Positions 26,653 through 35,143 are shown, numbered from the stretch's first letter. The stretch is DNA of 64,000 nt from Micromonospora kangleipakensis (GCF_004217615.1 NZ_SHLD01000001.1:6324001-6388000), one strand, 5' to 3'. Translations and numbers: made by a program. Notes: generated by a model from the sequence alone, not told the origin.

Positions 26653-27609
26653 TCAGCCGGCCGCCTTCCGGGCGCTCGCCGGCTTGATCGTCGAACGGCC
26701 GGCGACGACCCTCGTGCCGGCGGGCTTCCGGGCGGCGGTGAGCCGTTTGTGGGTGCCGGTCGAGGTGCTCGTCATGGCCTCGACGGGCTCTACGAACGAC
26801 GCCGCGGAGGTCGCCTTCCTGGCCGCCGCCTTGCGCGTGGTGGTCGAGGAGGCGGCGGTGGCCTTCTTCGCCGGAGCCTTCTGCGCCGCCGCCTTGCGGG
26901 CGCCCCCGGTCGGGCGGGTCGAGGTGGTCTTCCTCGCGGCGGTGGTCTTCTTCGCCGGGGCCTTCTTCGCCGCGGTCGTGGTCTTCTTCGCGGCGGTCTT
27001 CTTCGCCGCGGGGCCGGCCTTCTTCACCGCCGCGGTGGCCTTCCTCCCGGTGGAGGTGACCTTCCGGGTGGCGGCCGTGGTCTTCGCGGGGGCCTTCTTC
27101 GCTGCCGTGGTCTTGGCCGCCGCCTTCCGCGCGGGAGCCTTCTTCGCCGCCGCGGGCGCCTTCTTCGCGGGCGCCTTCTTCGCGGCCGCGGGCGCCTTCT
27201 TCGCGGGCGCCTTCTTCGCCGCCGCGGTGATCTTCTTCGCGGGCGCCTTCTTCGCGGCGGCCTTCTTCGCCGCCGCGGTGGTCTTCTTCGCGGGCGCCTT
27301 CTTCGCGGGCGCCTTTTTCGCGGCGGCCTTCGCGGCCGGCGCCTTCTTCGCCGTGGTCTTGGTGGCCGGGGCCTTCTTCGCGGGCGCCTTCCGCGCCGCC
27401 GCCACCACCTTCTTGGCGGCGGCCTTCTTCGCGACGGCCTGCTTCGCCGGCACCCGACCGGCGCCGGCGCCGGAGGCGTTCGGAGACGCCTTGGTTACCG
27501 TCGCCGTCCTGGCCGTGGCGGCCCCCGTGGACCGCCGCGTCGCGGCGGTCTTCTTCGCGGTCGTACGTTTGGCGGCCGGGCGGGTGGTGGCCTTTTGTGC
27601 TTCGGCCAT
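26653..27609 (-). CDS. histone H1-like lysine/alanine/proline-rich DNA-binding protein
   Basis: Protein of 318 residues made mostly of degenerate repeats such as AKKAPAKK and AAAKKAPAKK over residues about 60-250, strongly basic, with no hydrophobic core. This composition is that of eukaryotic H1 tails and of the bacterial H1-like/HupS-tail proteins, so nucleoid binding is likely. The ATG at 27609 has AAGGAGG 8 bases upstream. The C-terminal 70 residues are less repetitive. The repetitive coding sequence (a GC-rich 6-15-base pattern) is prone to length change and assembly error. Expression control is not visible. Confidence 0.8.
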   Translation of the reverse strand: MAEAQKATTRPAAKRTTAKKTAATRRSTGAATARTATVTKASPNASGAGAGRVPAKQAVAKKAAAKKVVAAARKAPAKKAPATKTTAKKAPAAKAAAKKAPAKKAPAKKTTAAAKKAAAKKAPAKKITAAAKKAPAKKAPAAAKKAPAKKAPAAAKKAPARKAAAKTTAAKKAPAKTTAATRKVTSTGRKATAAVKKAGPAAKKTAAKKTTTAAKKAPAKKTTAARKTTSTRPTGGARKAAAQKAPAKKATAASSTTTRKAAARKATSAASFVEPVEAMTSTSTGTHKRLTAARKPAGTRVVAGRSTIKPASARKAAG

Positions 27610-27691
27610 CTCGGTTCCCTCCTTGGGGACGTGCTCTCGCGTGGCTCCTCGCGGAGCACGGAGTACCTCGACGCGGGCCGTCCCGCGCCGT

Positions 27692-27895
27692 CTACCTGCC
27701 CTCCCCGGCCCAACGGGCATCCTCGGCTTCCCACGCTTCGTTGCGCTCCTGCACCTTCTGCAAGGCGTTCTCCGCGTCGGCGGCTGAGGCGTACGGTCCG
27801 AGAACGTGCTTCGCAGGGCACACGTCGGCATCGGTCTCGACCCGGTGGTGTCGCGTGCACCAGTAGTAGTGCGCACCACTTCCGCTGTCGCTCAT
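27692..27895 (-). CDS. small SPOR-like conserved protein
   Basis: Protein of 67 residues: an N-terminal YYWCTRHHRVETDADVCPAK with two cysteines and histidines that could bind a metal, and LGPYASAADAENALQKVQER, which resembles one SPOR-like repeat. Proteins of this type are common in high-GC actinobacteria and are often annotated as SPOR domain proteins; function unknown. It lies 82 bases upstream of the H1-like gene on the same strand, possibly one transcript. Confidence 0.7.
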   Translation of the reverse strand: MSDSGSGAHYYWCTRHHRVETDADVCPAKHVLGPYASAADAENALQKVQERNEAWEAEDARWAGEGR

Positions 27896-27989
27896 GAGAT
27901 CACTGTGCACCGCGTAGCGTCCGGCCGCCACCGGATCGCCACAAATAGTCGCCGATGTCCTCCACATTAGACGTGCTGCCGGCCGCCGG

Positions 27990-28481
27990 ATGCCGGAACG
28001 GCGAAGAACGGGGCAGCCGCGGACCGGGTCGGTGACGCACAATCCCCGGGTGCGGTACGGGGGAGGGACATCGGCACGGCGGCGACGCCGCCTGCTGGCC
28101 GCCGCCGTGCTCGTGGCGCTCGTCGCGACCGGGGTGCTGGTGGCGGTGCCGCTGCTGCGGGACCGGTCCCAGCACCGGCTGGACCGGCGCGCCGACCGGG
28201 AGGTGACGTCGACCGCGCAGCGGACCCGGGCCGCGCTGCTGGCCGCGCCGTCCGCGTCCGGGCCGGCGCTGCGGGACGCCGCCGGCGCGGTCGACGGGGT
28301 CGAGGTGCTGACGGTGGAGAGCGCCGATCCGGGCGTCCGGCTGGCCTTTCGGGTCCGGGTGGCGAAGACCGCCGCCTCGGTCTTCGGCTGGCAGCGGGCG
28401 AACGTCGGGGCGTGTTTCGCCCAGGTGGTACGCCCCGCCGCCACCCCGGCGCCGCTCGAGCGGCTGCCCTGCCCGGACTGA
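27990..28481 (+). CDS. hypothetical single-pass membrane protein
   Basis: Frame of 163 residues with a basic N-terminus, one membrane segment (LLAAAVLVALVATGVLVAVPLL, about residues 36-57) and a 105-residue extracytoplasmic part containing a C-terminal pair of cysteines (NVGACFAQ and LPCPD). The family is not recognised. The start is uncertain: the ATG at 27990 or the GTG at 28032 (start VTHNPRVRYGGG) are both possible, and neither has a clear ribosome binding site. The downstream M48 gene is on the same strand. Confidence 0.6.
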   Translation: MPERRRTGQPRTGSVTHNPRVRYGGGTSARRRRRLLAAAVLVALVATGVLVAVPLLRDRSQHRLDRRADREVTSTAQRTRAALLAAPSASGPALRDAAGAVDGVEVLTVESADPGVRLAFRVRVAKTAASVFGWQRANVGACFAQVVRPAATPAPLERLPCPD

Positions 28482-28612
28482 CCCCGGCCGCCGACGCCCG
28501 GCCAGGTCGGTCGAACGGCGGGTACCGCCGGCCACGCCCGCTCGGCAGGATCGGTCGTCATGATCGACACGACGACCGGGGCGGGCGCCTGCCCGCGCTG
28601 CGCGGCGACCAC

Positions 28613-29833
28613 GTGTCGCTGCGGGGCGCGGCGCCGTGGTGCGCCGGCTGCGAGTGGAACCTCGACGCGTACGACCGGGACCGACGGCCGCGCGAGTTCG
28701 GCTGGGCCTGGGTGGACCGGTGGACGTACCGGTTGGCGTACCGGATGACCGCGCGGCAGTTCGACCGGCTGGTCGGGCGGCCGTTGGACGACGCCGGACC
28801 GGCCACCGCTCGGGTGGTCACCGCGGTCGCCTCGGTGCTGCTGCTCGGCGCGGTGCTCGCCCTCGCGGTAACCGGGGTGTGGCTGATCGTCGCGTTCCGC
28901 TTCCCGAACCCGTCGGTGGTGCTCGGCGTCGCCCTGCTCGGCCTGGCGTGCGCGCTGCGGCCCCGCTTCGACCGCCTCGACGAGGACGCGGAGGTGCTCA
29001 CCCGGGACCGGGCACCGGAGCTCTTCGCCCTCGTCGACGAGGTGGCCGCGGCGATCGGCGCGCCGGTGCCGCACGTGGTCGCGGTGGACGGCGACATCAA
29101 CGCGTACGCCGGCATCGTCGGGGTGCGCCGGCGACGGGTGCTCTGCCTGGGGCTGCCGCTGTGGGGATCGCTGCCGGCGCAGGAGCGGGTGGCGCTGCTC
29201 GGCCACGATCTGGGCCACTTCGTCAACGGCGACCCGCGCCGGGGGCTGCTCGTCCAGCCCGTCTTCACCACCCTCGGCACCGCCGCCGACCTGGTGCGTC
29301 CGGTGCGGACCGTGACCGGCGCCGGCGTCCTGGAGCTGCTCGGCGCGGCGCTGGCGTACGCCGTCCAGTCGGTGCTGGCCCGACTGCGCTTCGGCGCGCA
29401 CCTGCTGCTGGTCGGCGTCGCGCTGCGGGACACCCAGCGCGCCGAGTACCTGGCCGACGAGTTGTCCGCCCGGGTGGCCGGGTCGGCGGCGGCGACCGGG
29501 GCGCTCGACGCGTTCCTCGCCACCGAGTCGGTGGCCCTCGCCGTACGCCGGGAATCGCAGGCCGGGCACGGGCCGCAGCGGTGGCGGGAGGCGGTCGCCG
29601 CGTCCCGCGCGACGGCGGCGACCCGGCTGCCCCTGCTGCGGCAGCTCTCGATTCGCGACGAGGCGTCGCTCTTCGCCACCCACCCGCCGGCGGGGCTGCG
29701 GCGGCGGATGCTGGCGGGCCGGCCCTGGCGCGACCCGAAGGTGGTGTTGACCGAGGCCCGGAGGGCCCGGATCGACGCCGAACTGGCCCGGGAGTACGAG
29801 CAGGTCCGTCGGGCGGTGAGCTGGTCGGGCTGA
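28613..29833 (+). CDS. M48-type membrane metalloprotease with altered HExxH and damaged N-terminus
   Basis: Protein of 406 residues from the GTG at 28613. It has the M48/HtpX-like layout: two membrane segments around residues 68-112, then the zinc site LLGHDLGHFVNGDP at 196-208 and the third ligand region QRAEYLADELSA (Glu278). The motif reads HDLGH, not HELGH, so the catalytic glutamate is aspartate. The N-terminus looks broken: a CPRC pair lies in the frame of an ATG at 28560, while the partner CAGC pair (residues 10-13 here) is in this frame, so a zinc ribbon was split by a deletion of 3n+1 bases near 28600. A translated product would lack half of the ribbon. Confidence 0.75.
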   Translation: MSLRGAAPWCAGCEWNLDAYDRDRRPREFGWAWVDRWTYRLAYRMTARQFDRLVGRPLDDAGPATARVVTAVASVLLLGAVLALAVTGVWLIVAFRFPNPSVVLGVALLGLACALRPRFDRLDEDAEVLTRDRAPELFALVDEVAAAIGAPVPHVVAVDGDINAYAGIVGVRRRRVLCLGLPLWGSLPAQERVALLGHDLGHFVNGDPRRGLLVQPVFTTLGTAADLVRPVRTVTGAGVLELLGAALAYAVQSVLARLRFGAHLLLVGVALRDTQRAEYLADELSARVAGSAAATGALDAFLATESVALAVRRESQAGHGPQRWREAVAASRATAATRLPLLRQLSIRDEASLFATHPPAGLRRRMLAGRPWRDPKVVLTEARRARIDAELAREYEQVRRAVSWSG

Positions 29834-29872
29834 CCGGTCCGCCCGGGCGTCGCGGGACGGACCGCCGCGGGC

Positions 29873-30850
29873 TCAGGCGGGCGACGGCGCCGGCTCGGGG
29901 GGCGGCGCGTCCGCCGGCCGCGCCGCCGCCGGCCGCGCCGCCCGGATCGCGTACGCGAGCGCGTACGGGGTGCAGGCCAGGTAGAGGAAGGGCTGCAACT
30001 CCATCAGGTCGCCGATCAGGAAGATCTCCCACGGCGTCGGCCGGGGCAGCCCGAACGACCAGTCCGTCCAGCTTGCGAAGAGCCACAGCGGCGCGGAGAT
30101 CCGGTCGATCGTGTCGCCCTGCGGCACCCCGTCGATGACCGTTTCCGGGCCGCCGGCGATGTGGTTGACCACTGTGAGCACGACGGCGAGGTCGGCGACG
30201 ACGAGCGCGCCGAGCACCCCGACCAGCCAGGCGGCCCGGGTCCGGCCGCGGCCGGCGAGCACCCCGGCGCCGTGCAGCACCAGGGCCAGGCCGGCCAGCC
30301 ACACCAGCAGGCCCGGCGCGACGCGGACCAGGTCGTCGGTGGTCTCGTTCATGGCGTATTCCGCACCGACGGCGGTCAGGCCGACGGGGAGCACGATGCC
30401 GAGCGCGGTGCGGGTCGGTCCGCGCAGGGCGCTGCGGGCGGCGCTGCGGTGCGCCACCCGGGCCAGCAGCACCGCGAGACCCACGGTGAGGGCGGTCATC
30501 ACCGGCGCATGCGCGGCGTTCGCCCAGCTCGGCATGCTGAGGACCAGGTTGACCACGACGTTCATCACCACTGCCGCAACCAGCAGGATCGCCAGGCACG
30601 CCACCGGGGCGAGCAGGAGGGTGGCCGCCGTCCGGCGGATCCGTCCGTCCAGCCGCGACCGGTCGACCAGCGGGCCGGCGGACCGACTGACGGCCAGGCT
30701 GCCGGCGAAGTGGAGCATCCGTAGCCCTTCTCCCCGCTCGGCGAGGACGTGCAGCTCGGCGGTCCACTCGCGGGACAGCTCGTCGCGCACCTCGGCCGGC
30801 CAGCGCCGGGTCGCCGTCCGGAGCAGGAACTCGGCCACCCGCCGGGTCAC
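29873..30850 (-). CDS. multi-pass membrane protein cotranscribed with PadR
   Basis: Protein of 325 residues. The N-terminal segment RRVAEFLLRTATRRWPAEVRDEL resembles the cytoplasmic prefix of actinobacterial permease-like proteins, followed by about seven membrane segments. The start GTG overlaps the stop of the upstream PadR gene (GTGA), so the two are translationally coupled; a second GTG one codon upstream is also possible. PadR regulators are often paired with such membrane proteins, in many cases parts of efflux systems. No substrate can be named. Confidence 0.75.
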   Translation of the reverse strand: MTRRVAEFLLRTATRRWPAEVRDELSREWTAELHVLAERGEGLRMLHFAGSLAVSRSAGPLVDRSRLDGRIRRTAATLLLAPVACLAILLVAAVVMNVVVNLVLSMPSWANAAHAPVMTALTVGLAVLLARVAHRSAARSALRGPTRTALGIVLPVGLTAVGAEYAMNETTDDLVRVAPGLLVWLAGLALVLHGAGVLAGRGRTRAAWLVGVLGALVVADLAVVLTVVNHIAGGPETVIDGVPQGDTIDRISAPLWLFASWTDWSFGLPRPTPWEIFLIGDLMELQPFLYLACTPYALAYAIRAARPAAARPADAPPPEPAPSPA

Positions 30851-31179
30851 CACGCGGGAGCACCCGTCGGCTCGGCGCCACCCCGACGTGGCCGGGGATC
30901 GGGGCTGAGCGCCCGCAGCTCGGCGAGCGCCTGCCGGGCCGCGCGGACCCCCTCGGCGGTCAGCCGGTAGTACCGGCGGGCGGGCCGGCGGGCGGCGGTC
31001 GGGTCGACCTGCTCCCAGTCGGCGACGAGCCAACCGGCCGCCTGGAGGCGGTGCAGCACCGGGTAGAGGGTGCCGCTGGGCAGGCCGGTGAGCTTCATCA
31101 GGTCGAGGCCGTACCGCTCGGCCTCCGGGTCGGCGAGCAGCGCCGAGAGCACCTTCGCCACCGGGATCGTCATCCGCAT
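30847..31179 (-). CDS. PadR family transcriptional regulator
   Basis: Protein of 110 residues with the PadR winged helix: VAKVLSALLADPEAERYGLDLM, then LPSGTLYPVLHRLQAAGWL as recognition region and RRYYRLTAEGVRAARQAL. I chose the ATG at 31179 (MRMTIPVAKVL); a GTG at 31188 and an ATG at 31173 are alternatives. It probably represses its own transcript, which includes the membrane protein. An imperfect ATGT-n8-ATAC site lies just upstream (about 31190-31205), matching the general PadR operator form. Confidence 0.88.
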   Translation of the reverse strand: MRMTIPVAKVLSALLADPEAERYGLDLMKLTGLPSGTLYPVLHRLQAAGWLVADWEQVDPTAARRPARRYYRLTAEGVRAARQALAELRALSPDPRPRRGGAEPTGAPAW

Positions 31180-31255
31180 GGACGTCACTGTATCGGAACT
31201 CTACATAGGGGTGGTTCACGGCTTCGCTGACGCCGCTCGCGCCGTTCGGGGTCGA

Positions 31256-32350
31256 TCAGCGGAGGGGCTGCCGGCGCCGGTGGGACAGGTCAGGGTGGTG
31301 GTGTCCGCCGGGGTGGCTGTGCGGGTCGGTGTGGACGGTGGCGCCGGTCAGCCGGGGCACGGCGTGGGTGAGCTGATGCTCGGCGTCGGCGGCGATCTCG
31401 TGTGCGGCGACGAGGGTGAGGTCGGCGTCCACGACCAGTTCCGCTTCGGCGTGCAGCCGGTGCCCGATCCAGCGGAGCCGCACCGCGGCTACGTCGCGGA
31501 CGCCGTCGACGGCCCGCAGCGCGGTTTCGGCCTGGTCGACCAGGGCGGGGTCGACGGCGTCCATGAGGCGTCGGTAGACCTCGCGAGCGGCGTCCTTGAG
31601 CACGAGTGTGATGGCGACGGCGATGACCAGGCCGATGACGGGGTCCGCCCAGCGCCAGCCGAGTGCGGCGCCGCCGGCGGCGGCGAGGACGGCGAGGGAG
31701 GTGTACCCGTCGGTGCGGGCGTGCAGGCCGTCGGCGACCAGGGCGGCGGAGCCGATGCGTCGGCCGACGCGGATGCGGTACTGGGCGACGAGCTCGTTGC
31801 CGACGAAGCCGACGACGCCGGCGGCGGCCACCCAGGGCAGGTGTGTCACGTCGGTGGGGTGCAGCAGCCGGGTGACGGCGGTCCAGGCGGCGGCGATGGC
31901 GGACGCGGCGATGACCGCGACGATGATGATGCCCGCGAGGTCTTCGGCGCGGCCGTAGCCGTAGGTGTAGGCGCGGGTGGCCGCGCGGCGGCCGAGGAGA
32001 AAAGCGACTCCCAGCGGTACGGCGGTCAGGGCGTCGGCGACGTTGTGGAGGGTGTCCCCGAGCAGGGCGACCGAACCGGAGAACACCACGATGACCGCCT
32101 GGGCGACGGCCGTGATCCCGAGGCCGACCAGGGAGATCCACAGGGCGCGTAGCCCGTGGCGGGAGGACTCCAACGCGGGGTCGATCTTCGCCCGCGAGTC
32201 GTGGGAGTGCGGGACGACGGCGTGGGCCAGCCGATGCCACCACGCGGCGAGCCGGCCGTCGTGACGGTGGCCGTGTTCGTGTTCGTGGTCGTGCGAGTGG
32301 TCGTGGTCGTGGTCGTGGTCATGGCCGTGGTCGTGGTCGTGGTCGTTCAC
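31256..32350 (-). CDS. cation diffusion facilitator (Zn/Co/Cd exporter)
   Basis: Exports divalent metal ions in exchange for protons. The 364-residue protein begins with a long histidine/aspartate-rich stretch (about residues 2-30, mostly HD repeats), a likely metal-buffering tail, then six membrane segments with the CDF motifs SVALLGDTLHNVADAL and ADGLHARTDGYTSLAV (paired His/Asp sites in helices 2 and 5) and a cytoplasmic ferredoxin-like domain ending in a second His-rich tail. The GTG at 32350 has GGGGGAGC upstream. The divergent ArsR/SmtB gene 67 bases away is the likely metal-dependent repressor. Confidence 0.93.
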   Translation of the reverse strand: MNDHDHDHGHDHDHDHDHSHDHEHEHGHRHDGRLAAWWHRLAHAVVPHSHDSRAKIDPALESSRHGLRALWISLVGLGITAVAQAVIVVFSGSVALLGDTLHNVADALTAVPLGVAFLLGRRAATRAYTYGYGRAEDLAGIIIVAVIAASAIAAAWTAVTRLLHPTDVTHLPWVAAAGVVGFVGNELVAQYRIRVGRRIGSAALVADGLHARTDGYTSLAVLAAAGGAALGWRWADPVIGLVIAVAITLVLKDAAREVYRRLMDAVDPALVDQAETALRAVDGVRDVAAVRLRWIGHRLHAEAELVVDADLTLVAAHEIAADAEHQLTHAVPRLTGATVHTDPHSHPGGHHHPDLSHRRRQPLR

Positions 32351-32417
32351 CGCTCCCCCAGGTCGTGCGGTCGCACGGACGGTCCGTACCCCCCGACGGC
32401 GGCGATAATATGTGCTC

Positions 32418-32777
32418 ATGTACGCACGCGACAATGTTGCAGATGCCAGTGACCTGCAACAACGCCTTCCTCGCGGGCAGGAGGTGGAGGCGGCGACCGA
32501 GATGCTGCGGATGCTGGCCGACGGAACGCGGCTGCGGCTGATGTGGCTGCTCAGCGAGGGCGAGTACGACGTGACGGCGCTCGTGGCGGCGGTCGGGATG
32601 GCGCGCCCGGCGGTGTCGCAGCACCTCGGCAAGCTTCGGTTGGCGGGGCTGGTGAGCGTGCGACGGGACGGCCGTCGCGCCCTCTACCGCGCCAGGGGCG
32701 GGCATGCGCGCCGGCTGGTGACCGAGGTGATGCACGCCGCATCCCACCGGGTGACCGGTGCACCTGAGCACGACTGA
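32418..32777 (+). CDS. ArsR/SmtB family metal-sensing repressor
   Basis: Protein of 119 residues with the SmtB/ArsR winged helix: EMLRMLADGTRLRLMWLLSEG, and recognition region MARPAVSQHLGKLRLAGLVSV. The C-terminal helix GGHARRLVTEVMHAASH is histidine-rich like the alpha-5 metal site of CzrA/NmtR sensors, though the spacing of ligands is not identical. Divergent from the CDF exporter, so it probably derepresses export when metal is high. ATG at 32418 follows GTG CTC in the same frame (32412); either could start translation. The AT-rich short region 32401-32430 is the likely operator. Confidence 0.9.
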   Translation: MYARDNVADASDLQQRLPRGQEVEAATEMLRMLADGTRLRLMWLLSEGEYDVTALVAAVGMARPAVSQHLGKLRLAGLVSVRRDGRRALYRARGGHARRLVTEVMHAASHRVTGAPEHD

Positions 32778-32943
32778 GCTCCCGCCATTCTCGACGAGTC
32801 CGGTGATGACCGACCCGCCTCGACCCGGCGCGGCCCATGCCCTGGCCGGGCTACGCTCTCGGCCCGCAGCCCACGACAGCCCGAGGCGTGGCCCGGATGT
32901 CCTCTGGGCGGGTGCAGCCCGCCAGGGGCCCGGAAAACGGGCC

Positions 32944-33915
32944 TCACGTCACCGTCAGCAGCAACCTGCCCGGGTACGAAGTCTGCAGACGTCGATGCGC
33001 CTCCGCCGCCCGCCCCAGCGGGAACGTCTCGGCAACATGCACCTCGAACGGTCCAGCCTCGATGAGCTCGTTGAGGCGCTGCAACCGCTCGGGACCCGTC
33101 TCGCCGTTGTAGGCCCGGACCGTCACGCCGGGTCGCTCGCGCGGTACCGGTTGAACGCCGTTGGGGTACGCGAGCACGCCACCGTCGCGTAGCGCTTCGG
33201 TGAGCCTGTCCAGCGTCTCCCCACCGGCCATGGCCAGGATGCCGCCGACGCCGTCCGGCGCCACATCCCGGATCCGGGCGAGCACCTCCACGACGTCGCC
33301 GTGACCGTCGACGGACAGGTCGGCACCGAGCCGGGTCACCAGCGCCACGCCCTCCGCCCCGGAGGCAACAGCGATCACGCTGAGCCCCTGCCGCTTGGCC
33401 AATTGAACGGCCAGATGCCCCTGACCGCCGCTCGCGCCGAAGATCAGGACCCACTCCCCGGCCGGCAGGCCGAGGACGTCCAGGCCCGACAACGCGGTCA
33501 GCGCGTTGGCCGGCATGGCTCCCGCATGCTCCACCGGCACACCCGCCGGCAGCTTCGCGACGTACTGCGCCTTCGTCGCCGCGTACTCGGCGTAGAAGCC
33601 GCCTTTCGGCCGTCTGCGGCCATACACGTAGACCAGGTCGCCCACCGCGACGTCGGTCACCTGCCCGCCGACCGCGGCGACGGTGCCCGCCCCTTCGGCG
33701 CCGGGCACGATGGGAAACGCGGCGCCCTCGGGCACCAGTGCGCCCTCCCGCTCAAGGGCGTCCCACACCCCCACGCCGGCGCTCCACACCTTGAGCAGCA
33801 CCTCGTCGTCGGCGATCTCCGGCACAGGCAGGATACGCGGTGTGATCACCTCCGGACCGCCGAACTCGTCGAAGGCCGCGGCCTGCATCCGCTCGGGCAC
33901 ATCCCCGTCGACCAT
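32944..33915 (-). CDS. MDR-type zinc-free NADP-dependent oxidoreductase
   Basis: Quinone-oxidoreductase-like medium-chain dehydrogenase, 323 residues. N-terminal GroES-like part (MQAAAFDEFGGPEVITP), VPGAEGAGTVAAVG, and the nucleotide-binding LIFGASGGQGHLAVQLAKRQG near residues 155-175. No structural zinc cysteines are seen. The likely role is NADPH-dependent reduction of quinones or reactive carbonyls. It opens the putative accessory island and has less extreme GC than neighbours. The start ATG at 33915 may instead be the ATG at 33888 (MQAAAF). Confidence 0.85.
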   Translation of the reverse strand: MVDGDVPERMQAAAFDEFGGPEVITPRILPVPEIADDEVLLKVWSAGVGVWDALEREGALVPEGAAFPIVPGAEGAGTVAAVGGQVTDVAVGDLVYVYGRRRPKGGFYAEYAATKAQYVAKLPAGVPVEHAGAMPANALTALSGLDVLGLPAGEWVLIFGASGGQGHLAVQLAKRQGLSVIAVASGAEGVALVTRLGADLSVDGHGDVVEVLARIRDVAPDGVGGILAMAGGETLDRLTEALRDGGVLAYPNGVQPVPRERPGVTVRAYNGETGPERLQRLNELIEAGPFEVHVAETFPLGRAAEAHRRLQTSYPGRLLLTVT

Positions 33916-34480
33916 ATGGAATTCCTCTCCGCCCTGCTGCTCCCGGACGCCCGGCCCGCCGCGCGATGGCCGCCAGTACGTCGCCCTCCCGGCTTGGCGC
34001 TTCCGCCGCCATCAAGGTCGGGAGGTTCCTGCGGAGGCCCCGACGGATGCATCGCCCGCAGCCGGTGGTCCACACACGTCCCGGCCTACTCCGCACGCGC
34101 CAGCGTCAACGATCGCAGCATGCCCTGCCCCAGCGCAGTCGGCCCGCGCCTGAGCGCAGTTCACCCAGTCGGGCTAGCGGCGGGAGCGGGCCGGAGCATC
34201 GCGCCCCGACGGCCGCTGAACCTGGGCAGTCCGACCGTGACCCCATACGGCAGTTCGCCGAAGAGGTCGTGCCCGCACTACGCGCCGCCGTCGAGGGAAA
34301 ACGCGGCTGACGCACCTCCGTCGGGGGTGCAGAGAGAAATCCGTAGCGTCCGTAGCGCAAACCGCAGCAACGGCCACGGTGGGAACCGCCACCGAGCACG
34401 AACCGCAGGAAATATAACAACAGGAACCGCAACATCCGGAACTGTAATCCCAGGAACCGTAACAAACAGGAGCAACCACC
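33916..34480. other. degenerate stretch with a possible flavin-monooxygenase remnant
   Basis: No intact gene over 565 bases. On the plus strand the segment ending at a TGA near 34310 reads QSDRDPIRQFAEEVVPALR, which resembles the C-terminus of LLM-class flavin-dependent oxidoreductases; nothing upstream continues that homology. From 34320 onward the sequence is A-rich and holds the repeat array listed separately. Confidence 0.45.
34382..34463 (+). repeat. GGAACCG(C/T)AA direct repeats upstream of the SDR gene
   Basis: Degenerate copies of GGAACCGCAAC lie at 34382, 34400, 34423, 34438 and 34453. The last three are spaced exactly 15 bases. The array ends 17 bases before the SDR start codon, so it may be an operator array or a remnant of a short tandem repeat. 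Confidence 0.5.
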
Positions 34481-35116
34481 ATGAAGATCGTCGTCTTCGG
34501 TACCGGTTACGTCGGCGGCGCCCTGGTGAGCGAACTCGCCGGCCGCGGGCACGAGGTCACCGCCGTCTCCCGATCCGGGAAAACCGACCTGCCGGCGCAG
34601 GTCGCCGCCGTCACCGGGAGCGTCCACGACCCCGCGTTCCTCAGCTCGGTAACCGCCGGGGCGGATGCCATCGTGGCCGCCCTGCCCGCCCTCAGCCCCG
34701 AAGGCAGCCTCGGCGCGGCCGTCACCGCCCTGCTCCGGGCTGCGCAGGAAAGCGAGGCGCGGCTCGGGGTCGTCGGCGGCGCCGCGATCATCCCCACCGT
34801 GTCGGGCGGTCCCCGCCAGGCGGACACCCCCGACTTCCCCGCCCGATTCGCCCCGGTCGTCGACGCCCACCAGCAGGCGCTGGACATCCTGAACTCGGCA
34901 CCTGAGAACGTCGACTGGTTCTACCTCATCCCGGCGGGGGAGTTCGGCGCCTACAACCCCGGCACCCGCACCGGGTCGTACCGCACCAGCAGCACCGCCC
35001 AGGTCACCAACGAGGAGGGCCGCTCGCTGCTCGGAGTGGCCGACTACGCGATCGCGTTCGCCGACGAACTCGAGAACCCGCGTACCCACCGCACCTGGCT
35101 CGCGATCGGCTACTAG
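34481..35116 (+). CDS. NAD(P)-binding SDR/NmrA-like reductase
   Basis: Protein of 211 residues with the N-terminal Rossmann motif MKIVVFGTGYVGGALVSEL and the atypical-SDR features LPALSPEGSLGAAVTALL and WFYLIPAGEFGAYNPGTRTG. Substrate unknown. AGGAGCAACC precedes the ATG. The stop codon TAG (35114-35116) is made of a TA that is the left target dinucleotide of the next mobile element plus that element's first G, so the insertion took place at the very end of this gene. The C-terminal WLAIGY looks natural. Confidence 0.85.
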   Translation: MKIVVFGTGYVGGALVSELAGRGHEVTAVSRSGKTDLPAQVAAVTGSVHDPAFLSSVTAGADAIVAALPALSPEGSLGAAVTALLRAAQESEARLGVVGGAAIIPTVSGGPRQADTPDFPARFAPVVDAHQQALDILNSAPENVDWFYLIPAGEFGAYNPGTRTGSYRTSSTAQVTNEEGRSLLGVADYAIAFADELENPRTHRTWLAIGY

Positions 35117-35143
35117 TGCGGTGTCCACTAACGTTCACCGGGT
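35114..35143 (+). repeat. left terminal inverted repeat of the tnpB element
   Basis: Thirty bases starting TAGTGCGGTGTCCAC and ending ACCGGGT; pairs with 36594-36623 at 25 of 30 positions. It includes the last three bases of the SDR stop and the tnpB stop codon. Confidence 0.7.

Noticed and set aside
27060..27430. Repeated GCCTTCTTCGC units that look like an array
   Set aside because: They encode the AKKAPAKK repeats of the H1-like protein; not a CRISPR (no constant repeat/unique spacer alternation).
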